From: Sulfurimonas sp.
GTDB taxonomy: Bacteria; Campylobacterota; Campylobacteria; Campylobacterales; Sulfurimonadaceae
Direction of reading: 5' to 3'
Length of the DNA stretch: 33,891 nt
Assembly: GCA_027019325.1 (NCBI GenBank)
Contig: JALUWT010000017.1
Span: 1-33,891 of the forward strand
Shown here: positions 26,880-33,891 of the stretch, one piece after another
Position numbering within the stretch: the first letter of the stretch is position 1
How the letters are laid out: each line of letters starts with the position of its first letter
The notes under the pieces: generated by a model
What the model was told of the DNA's origin: nothing
The model's input: the letters and a program-made list of their open reading frames with translations, nothing else
Databases searched by the model: none
Made by a program: the position numbers and the translations under genes

Positions 26880-28222
26880 TAAATTATGTATTTACCTGTG
26901 AAGCAAGCAGTACAGTAGCTATCATCTATGGCATTGACACTACGCAGAAGTGAAGCTTCATCAAGGTAAGCAAGAGAATCCGCTTCGATAAACTCACAAA
27001 TCTCTTGTGTGCTCATATTTGCCGCGATGAGTTTGTCTTTGTCAGGTGTATCTACACCATAGTAGCACGGGTCTGTTGTAGGAGGAGAAGATATGCGCAT
27101 ATGTACTTCGCTCGCACCTGCCTCTTTTAACATCTTAATAATTCTCTTGGATGTCGTGCCTCGAACAATGGAGTCATCAACAACAATGACACGTTTTCCT
27201 TTGATGATGTCTGTCATCGGCGAGAGCTTCATTTTTACTTTCAAATCACGCATCTCTTGTGTCGGTTCAATGAATGTACGGCCAATGTAGTGATTTCTCA
27301 TAATTCCCATCTCGTATGGGATACCGCTGGCTTGTGCATAACCAATCGCAGCAGGAACACCGCCGTCTGGTACAGGAACAACCAGGTCAGCTGCAATAGG
27401 TTCAATACGAGCTAACTCTTTTCCCATATTTTTACGTGTTTCATAGACAGATTGACCAAAAACAGATGAATCAGGACGTGCAAAGTAGACATACTCAAAG
27501 ATACAGTGTTTTGGAGTAGGCTCGTAAACCTTGATGCTTTGTGGTGCTTTGCCCTCTTCAAAAACGAGCAGCTCCCCTGGCTCCACATCACGGACAAATG
27601 TAGCACCGACAAGGTCAAATGCACAGGTCTCACTCGCTACAATGTAGCCGCCGTTTGGAAGACGACCAAGACTTAAAGGACGAAAACCAAATCTGTCACG
27701 CATAGCAAACATTTTTGTTCGGCTTAAAAAGACCAAAGAGAATGCCCCTTCAATTCTTTGGACTGCATCAATGATTCTGTCAAGAAGATGGTTTTTTGTA
27801 CTTTTTGCGATGAGGTGAATGAGGTTTTCTGTATCCATAAATGTTTGGAAAATCGCCCCTTTTTTAATCAAGGCATTGCGTACTTCTTCTGCATTTGTGA
27901 GGTTACCGTTGTGTACTATTGCCATTTCACCAAGGTCATAACGTGCAAAAACCGGCTGTGCATCAAGTATAGAATCATCACCTGCTGTAGAGTAACGTGT
28001 GTGTCCGACAGCGCTTGAACCTTGTAGTGTTTTTAAGTTGTTTTCATTAAAAACTTTCATAACCAAACCACGGTTTTTAATAGTATGAACTTTTTTCCCA
28101 TCAGCTGAAGAGATACCAGCTGCCTCTTGTCCACGATGCTGTAGAGCATGTAGAGAGAAGTATGCGAGTTTAGAAGCTTCCTCGTGACCAAAAATACCTA
28201 CAACAGCACATTTTTCATTCAT
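26879..28222 (-). CDS. purF: Amidophosphoribosyltransferase
   Basis: CAVVGIFGHEEASKLAYFSLHALQHRGQEAAGI, GHTRYSTAG, VVDDSIVRGTTSKRIIKMLKEAGA; MNEKC start preferred (28222) over 28234. Confidence 0.96.
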   Translation of the reverse strand: MNEKCAVVGIFGHEEASKLAYFSLHALQHRGQEAAGISSADGKKVHTIKNRGLVMKVFNENNLKTLQGSSAVGHTRYSTAGDDSILDAQPVFARYDLGEMAIVHNGNLTNAEEVRNALIKKGAIFQTFMDTENLIHLIAKSTKNHLLDRIIDAVQRIEGAFSLVFLSRTKMFAMRDRFGFRPLSLGRLPNGGYIVASETCAFDLVGATFVRDVEPGELLVFEEGKAPQSIKVYEPTPKHCIFEYVYFARPDSSVFGQSVYETRKNMGKELARIEPIAADLVVPVPDGGVPAAIGYAQASGIPYEMGIMRNHYIGRTFIEPTQEMRDLKVKMKLSPMTDIIKGKRVIVVDDSIVRGTTSKRIIKMLKEAGASEVHMRISSPPTTDPCYYGVDTPDKDKLIAANMSTQEICEFIEADSLAYLDEASLLRSVNAIDDSYCTACFTGKYII

Positions 28223-28392
28223 ATTTTCGCGCAAATTTTATCCTTAAAAGGGGTAATAAATTAATAGTGCAATTATACTCAAATAATCTATAAATTAGCT
28301 CAAAGCTATCTTAATTCTTCAGAATACTTTTCTTTTAAAGTGGAACTTTTTTTGCTATACTAAAATAAAATAATGTGAAAAAGGGTGTGAAG

Positions 28393-29199
28393 ATGGATAT
28401 CGTTTTACGTAATAACCTTATTCTTATCACTACTGGATTTGATGCTCTTAACTCAGAATGGATGAAAGAGTTTTTAAATCAGCACACCAGAGGTATGCTT
28501 TTTTTACCCAAGGCGGTACTTGTCTTTAGAAATGAAACACTCAAAGAAGTGCGCGAAGAGTTCCTTCGAAATTTGAGTAAGTTTCATGCCGAGGCACATG
28601 ACTTTAACCATGAGTTTTTTCTTCGCTCCATGTTAAAGTACGGTACACAGCCCATTAAAATAGAACTCGACAAACTTCAAGAGCCCGAAGTTGTTAAAGT
28701 ATATTTGTATGCGTATGATAAAAACACAGTTCTCATCTCGCTGAAATCTCCAAATGCATGGGTGACAAACTACCTTCGTTCGCAGCTTGAAGTTTATGTG
28801 GAGCGGGGGACAGATATTTCACTAGTTATAGATGTTAGTGATTTTAAAGCCAAAGCAAGACTCGAAAAAGCACTTAACAAACGCCACATTCTGCATTATC
28901 AAATTCAGTACTCCTACGACAACCATTTTATGTCAAAACTCTACTCTGATTTTGCAAATTTTTCCTTTGGTGATCTTTCAAAAGCAGATGAATTAGAAGA
29001 GAAAAAAGATTTTTATACCATCCTTGAGTGCCCTGTCGGAGCTTCGCAGGATGCTTTACGAAAAAGTTATAAAAAACTTACAAAAGTCTACCATCCCGAT
29101 AAAATCATTCATGAAAGCCCGCATATGGTAGAGCACTACACACACAAGTTTCAGCTCCTTCAAGAAGCCTATCAGGCATTGCGTGTGATTAATGGGTAG
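28393..29199 (+). CDS. DnaJ-domain protein with C-terminal J domain
   Basis: C-terminal DFYTILECPVGASQDALRKSYKKLTKVYHPDKII with HPD motif; ATG at 28393 preferred over GTG 28375. Confidence 0.88.
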   Translation: MDIVLRNNLILITTGFDALNSEWMKEFLNQHTRGMLFLPKAVLVFRNETLKEVREEFLRNLSKFHAEAHDFNHEFFLRSMLKYGTQPIKIELDKLQEPEVVKVYLYAYDKNTVLISLKSPNAWVTNYLRSQLEVYVERGTDISLVIDVSDFKAKARLEKALNKRHILHYQIQYSYDNHFMSKLYSDFANFSFGDLSKADELEEKKDFYTILECPVGASQDALRKSYKKLTKVYHPDKIIHESPHMVEHYTHKFQLLQEAYQALRVING

Positions 29200-30119
29200 A
29201 GCTGCTCTTTTGGTTTCGTTTTTACAAGTGCTTTAAAGTCTTCACTACTGTAGAGTGCGAGATTACTCCCTTGTAGCTGTAATAACTCATTTGAAAAACC
29301 ACGTTTGGAAAAAAAGACGATTTGCGTTGGTTCGATTCCTAATTTCTTACATTTGTCATGAATTTTATGTAACTCTTTTTTATTGATTTTATGATTTGTC
29401 CATTTACACTCACCAACATAGCTGCGCCCATTTTTTGTCAGTGTCAAGATGTCTATTTCGATATTTGCATCCCAGTAGCTTCCGGAACTTACAATGTGTG
29501 CATCGCGAAGATTATAGTTGAGCAGCACTTCTGAGAGTTCTTCATAGACAAGACTGGTGTAACTGTTATGGCGCATCTCAAAATCTTTTAAAAAAGCATC
29601 ATATTTCCCTGCTTCAATCTCTTTGATATGCGGAATGATAAAGTAAAACCAAAAACGAATAAAGGGATGCGTGAAAAGAACTTTATGCGAGATACGATGA
29701 CGTGCCTCTTCGCGTTTGAGTTTTGTTTTAACAGAGCGTTCACGCGGATGCTCTTCACGCGAGTATTCAAGCTGAATAAGTCCCTTTTCCTGCAGGTAAT
29801 TGAGTGCCGCACCACCGTTTCCATTGTTTAATCCTGCTTTGTTAAAAGCTTTAAATATTCTTCTGTCTCCAGTAGCAAGTGCTTTGAGCAGTTTTCTGTT
29901 GAGTGTTTCATTAAGTGTAAGCTCACGCATCTTTGCATCGATGGCTTCAAAATTGTCTAAAATGAGAGACTTGATGAGCTCTGAGATGGGCTTTGTAGTG
30001 TCAATATCCCAATCAAGTCCGCCAAAAACGGCAAAGTAAGAAATCTGTGTTTCCATATCATCAGGATAATTTTTAAAATAAAAAGAGCGAAACTGCTCCA
30101 GAAGCTTTGTGTTTGTCAT
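29172..30119 (-). CDS. DUF234-like protein with nuclease-like domain (no ATPase domain)
   Basis: SGSYWDANIEIDILTLTKNGRSYVGECKWTNHKINKKEL resembles the DUF234 C-terminal domain usually fused to archaeal-type ATPases. Confidence 0.6.
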   Translation of the reverse strand: MTNTKLLEQFRSFYFKNYPDDMETQISYFAVFGGLDWDIDTTKPISELIKSLILDNFEAIDAKMRELTLNETLNRKLLKALATGDRRIFKAFNKAGLNNGNGGAALNYLQEKGLIQLEYSREEHPRERSVKTKLKREEARHRISHKVLFTHPFIRFWFYFIIPHIKEIEAGKYDAFLKDFEMRHNSYTSLVYEELSEVLLNYNLRDAHIVSSGSYWDANIEIDILTLTKNGRSYVGECKWTNHKINKKELHKIHDKCKKLGIEPTQIVFFSKRGFSNELLQLQGSNLALYSSEDFKALVKTKPKEQLYPLITRNA

Positions 30120-30152
30120 GGGTGTTATTGTAGCATAGATTAGAACTATTGC

Positions 30153-31421
30153 TTACATTTCACTGCCAAATTTTAAAGTATCTATACCATAACGCTCACG
30201 TAGTTTTTGTGTAGACTTACTTAGAGTCTGCATCTTTTTTTCTTCCTCAAAACCAATAAGTGAGAGCTCTTTGTGTGAGTCTCTTGTAAAGCTTGAGCAG
30301 TTTATGCTCAGGCGAATCAGATGCAACCTTTTTTGTGTGTCTGCTTTATGAAACATCTCCAAACAGAGTGCATCAAACTTCTTCTCAGTGAAAATTTCTG
30401 CTTTTGATACATTGATATGTGACTTTTGATTCATCTCATAATTGATACTGAGGTGAAAAACAGTTGGAATGACATCGAGTTTAAAGATGGCGAAGCTGAG
30501 ATGTCGGGCTAATATATGAATACGCCTATGCAGTTCTCTACGATCAGAAAGAGGATCAAAAGTTCTCGATATGCCGATGGATTTTCTCTTTTGTTTGGTG
30601 TTAATTGCTGCATCACTCTCCCCGTTTACCCGCTTGTAGAGCTCTTTTGCATATGGACCCCATGATTCAAGAGTTCCTCTGCGTTGTCGCAATTCTCCAA
30701 GTGTGCGGATTTGTCCTGCATGAAGCTTCTGTTGCATACTCTTTCCAATACCTGCAAAATTTTCGACTTTTATAGAGTTGACAAAGCTGTCAAAATTCCA
30801 AGGGTAAATAATTTTACACCCAAAAGGTTTGGCATAGGTTGTGGCGAGTTTGGCGATGTAACGTGTTTTTGCCGCACCAATAGATACAGGGAGTTGCAAC
30901 TCTTTTTTTATCTCATGACGCAGAGTGTCAATAAAGTGAGGAATATCTTCATCATTGACCCAACCGCTGAGGTCTCCGTAGAACTCATCAATGCTCGCCT
31001 GCTCGATGAGTGGAATTTTGCGTGAGAGAAAATCATGCAGTTTATGAGAAAGATCCTGATAAAGGGACATATTGGGTGCTTTAATGATAACATCGGGACA
31101 GAGATCTTTTGCCTCACGTAGACTCATTGCGGTTTTGATGCCGTATGCCCGCGCTTCATAACTTGCCGTCGTCAAAATCCCCCGCAGGCGTCCATTTTCC
31201 ATAAATGATGCGATGTCGTCATCTCTTTCTTCATAGGCTTTATAAAAGGTAGGAACAAAACTGCCTGAGTTTTCAAAATTTACTGTTTGGTTTTTTGCAC
31301 TGCGTGAGAATATCTTTGTATCACTCCGCCCGCCGATAACAACGGGTTTGTGCTCTAAAAATTTATATGCTATGCGCGCAGCACTGACAAAAAAACAGTC
31401 TATATCTATATGGATTTTCAT
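30153..31421 (-). CDS. dinB: Y-family DNA polymerase (DinB/Pol IV-like)
   Basis: IHIDIDCFFVSAARI, SYEARAYGIKTAMSLREAKDLCPDVI, ASIDEFYGDLSGW, SIGAAKTRYIAKLATTYAKP; ATG at 31421 (MKIHIDID) preferred over 31448. Confidence 0.88.
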   Translation of the reverse strand: MKIHIDIDCFFVSAARIAYKFLEHKPVVIGGRSDTKIFSRSAKNQTVNFENSGSFVPTFYKAYEERDDDIASFMENGRLRGILTTASYEARAYGIKTAMSLREAKDLCPDVIIKAPNMSLYQDLSHKLHDFLSRKIPLIEQASIDEFYGDLSGWVNDEDIPHFIDTLRHEIKKELQLPVSIGAAKTRYIAKLATTYAKPFGCKIIYPWNFDSFVNSIKVENFAGIGKSMQQKLHAGQIRTLGELRQRRGTLESWGPYAKELYKRVNGESDAAINTKQKRKSIGISRTFDPLSDRRELHRRIHILARHLSFAIFKLDVIPTVFHLSINYEMNQKSHINVSKAEIFTEKKFDALCLEMFHKADTQKRLHLIRLSINCSSFTRDSHKELSLIGFEEEKKMQTLSKSTQKLRERYGIDTLKFGSEM

Positions 31422-31532
31422 GTCTATATCATAATAGAATAAAAACAAGGAATGTAAAATCTTTGCAATTTGTCAACAAAAAATGTATAATGTTCTTTAT
31501 TAGGAATTTAACTTTTTTGGATTGAATCGGGT

Positions 31533-33686
31533 ATGAATATTGTAACTAAGACAAGGTCTATCATGTTAATCTTGACATTTTTTGTCTTGATAGTAACTAT
31601 GGGGTTAAGTTATCTGTTTTTAAAATACAAATTTGATGAAAATCTCAATAAAAGGTTTAATGAAACCTCCCAGTATTCAAAAGAATTTTTTACAACAGAA
31701 CTGCAAAATGAAAAAGAAAAATTATCTTTAGAATTGAGATGTATCTTATCTTTAGATGGTCTGTCTGCTGCTGTTGCTAGTAAAAATCATGATGCACTCA
31801 ATATTATTGTCTCTCCCTACTACGCTAAATTAAAGCAAAAATATAAAGATGCTTTTATTCTCACCTTTCGCTCAAAAAAAAATATTTCTCTGTATCGTGC
31901 ACATAAACCTGTATTTTACGGGGATACATTAAATAAAAAAAGAAAGCTGATACGAGATACTGGAAGATTACAAGCCTCTCTGAGTGGATTTGAAGTTGGT
32001 AAATTTGCCTTGACATATCGGGTAACAGAGCCAATTTTTTACAAACACAGATATGTTGGAAATGTTGAATTAGGCTTAAATATAGCCCACTTCTCAAGAG
32101 AACTGAATTTTGTTATGAAAATCCAAACAGCTACAGCCATTAAAAAATCTTTTCTAAATGTTATGTTGCATCCAAAAGTGATTTCCATTAATAAAAACTA
32201 TGCTTTTCTCAGTGGAAGCAAGTTACTCAAAGAGTATTACATCAAACATAACAATGTACTAAAAGTAAAGATGGATATTGCTTTAAAAAACCATCTTGAT
32301 GAGACTGTAGGTTATCTTATTATAGGCTTTAATACAGCAAAAATTGTGAAACAAAATAATACGTTTTTAATGGAGTTATTACTAGGACTTGGTATTGCGA
32401 TGATACTGGTAGGAATAGTTTTACATCAAGGGTTTAACATTCTCTTAGAGCATTTTAAAAAACAGGCATATACTGACCAGTTAACTCAACTCAATAACAG
32501 ACAGGCACTCGATGAAGCACTTAAAGATGCAAAAAATAGAGCACTTATCTTGAGTAATATTAAAGATTTCAGTCTTCTAAATGAGATTTATGGTGTAAAT
32601 AAGGGAAATGAAATTCTTCAGGAAGTAGCAAAAGAGTTTCAACGTTTTGCACACGAGTTTGGATTTAGTGTGTATAGAATTTCTTCGGATGAGTACGTAT
32701 TGTTAGAAGAAAAATATCATAAAGATGCAGATTATTATTGTTCATTAGTGGAACAGTTAACGAAAAGAGTATATGCTCTTGCTATTGATGGTTTTGGTGA
32801 GAGTATTAATATTGAAATTTATTCCGGAATTGTTATGTATGGAAATAATCCTTTGGAAGATGCACACATGGCATTACGAAAAGCGAGAATGAAATTTTTA
32901 GTTTATGTTGTTTACACCCAAGAACTCGACAGTAAAAAAGAGTCTGAAGCGATTATAAGTATGAAACATAAAATTTATTATGCTCTTGAATATAATAATG
33001 TTGTTCCATTTTTTCAACCTATTACAGATTCAGATGGTAAAATCATTAAATATGAAGCATTGGTAAGGATTCTTGATTTTGAAAATGGTGAAATGAAAGT
33101 TTTATCACCATTTGTCTTTTTAGATATAGCGATTAAGAGTGGACTTTATTTTGATATATCAAAGAAAATGTTGCGACAGAGTTTGGGATTTTTTCAAGGA
33201 AAAACGGAAAAAATATCTGTTAATTTTTTGCCAAATGATTTTTATAATAAAGCTATGGCGGATATGTTTTTAGAACTCATCAAAGATTATGAAAACAAAG
33301 ATCAGATAGTTGTAGAGGTTACAGAACAGGAAAGTTTGGAAGATTTTAACGACTTTGCAGAGGTGATTAATGAGTTTAGAAAAGTTGGTGTCTTGATAGC
33401 AATTGATGATTTCGGAAGTGGTTATGCAAATTATCAGCATATTTTAGCACTGAAGCCGGATTATATAAAGATAGATGGTTCTTTGGTTAAAGATGTTGTA
33501 AAAGATAAAGAGTCACAAATTTTGATTAAAAGTATAGTTAATTTTGCTCAAGAGTTGCATATAACGGTTATTGCAGAGTTTGTAGAGAATAAAGAAATTT
33601 TTGATTTGTTGAAAGAGTACGGCGTAAATGAATTTCAGGGATACTATTTTGGGAAGCCTGAAAATCTCTTAAATGCTAAAGTATAA
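31533..33686 (+). CDS. Membrane GGDEF/EAL protein with periplasmic sensor domain; degenerate GGDEF
   Basis: TM-periplasmic-TM, then TDQLTQLNNRQALDEAL and degenerate RISSDEYVLLE; EAL motifs YEALVRI, AIDDFGSGYANYQ, FVENKEIFDLLKEYGVNEFQGYYFGKP. Confidence 0.9.
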   Translation: MNIVTKTRSIMLILTFFVLIVTMGLSYLFLKYKFDENLNKRFNETSQYSKEFFTTELQNEKEKLSLELRCILSLDGLSAAVASKNHDALNIIVSPYYAKLKQKYKDAFILTFRSKKNISLYRAHKPVFYGDTLNKKRKLIRDTGRLQASLSGFEVGKFALTYRVTEPIFYKHRYVGNVELGLNIAHFSRELNFVMKIQTATAIKKSFLNVMLHPKVISINKNYAFLSGSKLLKEYYIKHNNVLKVKMDIALKNHLDETVGYLIIGFNTAKIVKQNNTFLMELLLGLGIAMILVGIVLHQGFNILLEHFKKQAYTDQLTQLNNRQALDEALKDAKNRALILSNIKDFSLLNEIYGVNKGNEILQEVAKEFQRFAHEFGFSVYRISSDEYVLLEEKYHKDADYYCSLVEQLTKRVYALAIDGFGESINIEIYSGIVMYGNNPLEDAHMALRKARMKFLVYVVYTQELDSKKESEAIISMKHKIYYALEYNNVVPFFQPITDSDGKIIKYEALVRILDFENGEMKVLSPFVFLDIAIKSGLYFDISKKMLRQSLGFFQGKTEKISVNFLPNDFYNKAMADMFLELIKDYENKDQIVVEVTEQESLEDFNDFAEVINEFRKVGVLIAIDDFGSGYANYQHILALKPDYIKIDGSLVKDVVKDKESQILIKSIVNFAQELHITVIAEFVENKEIFDLLKEYGVNEFQGYYFGKPENLLNAKV

Positions 33687-33731
33687 TAAATAAAAATTTG
33701 ACTATAATTTCAAAAAAATTATGGAGATAAT

Positions 33732-33891
33732 ATGGCACAAGTACCAGAAAATATTGGATGTGAAAATTCAGAATGTATTGCAAAAGATGAGTGTAAAAGA
33801 CAGGTGATTGCTAAAAATGGCACAGCAGTTGAGGTAAGAGAGTTCGGTGGAACAGCTGCAAAGAAATGTGGTAAATTTTTACCAAAAGACT
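33732..33891 (+). CDS. Small Cys-containing hypothetical protein (3' truncated by window edge)
   Basis: ATG at 33732 preceded by GGAG; MAQVPENIGCENSECIAKDECKRQVIAKNGTAVEVREFGGTAAKKCGKFLPKD open to the window end. Confidence 0.6.
   Translation, partial: MAQVPENIGCENSECIAKDECKRQVIAKNGTAVEVREFGGTAAKKCGKFLPKD

Noticed and set aside
1-33891. Mobile element, prophage or defense island
   Set aside because: No transposase, integrase, tRNA-flanked insertion or defense gene set recognised; gene content is chromosomal core/metabolic.

Overview
This 33.9-kb AT-rich window looks like chromosome from a Sulfurimonas-like Campylobacterota; that assignment is inferred from gene content and codon style. It is mostly housekeeping: bioF-like 3' end, ABC ATPase, PBP1A, leuA, glnA, ilvE, SPFH protein, hisIE, two DUF2393-like proteins, YhcC-like radical SAM protein, purF, a DnaJ-domain protein, a DUF234-like protein, a DinB-like polymerase and a GGDEF/EAL protein. 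The part most worth a second look is about 7.4-20.7 kb, which reads as a phosphate-starvation locus: pstS, pstC-pstA-pstB-phoU-phoR-like kinase, two porins (one OprO/P-like), a small secreted protein, and an OlsF-like bifunctional acyltransferase followed by an EAL-CBS-GGDEF protein. Reading the intergenic regions by eye, I found five promoters with the same architecture: TGTAAYN-N4-TGTAAYY (7-4-7 direct repeat, 11-bp period), exactly 9 bp, then a -10 hexamer. They lie upstream of pstS, pstC, the 75-aa ORF/olsF-like/EAL operon, and back-to-back between the 105-aa secreted protein and the OprO/P-like porin. This is a candidate Pho box for this lineage. It would place ornithine-lipid synthesis, a c-di-GMP protein and two uncharacterised small proteins in the phosphate regulon. 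No tRNA, rRNA, CRISPR array or transposon was recognised.
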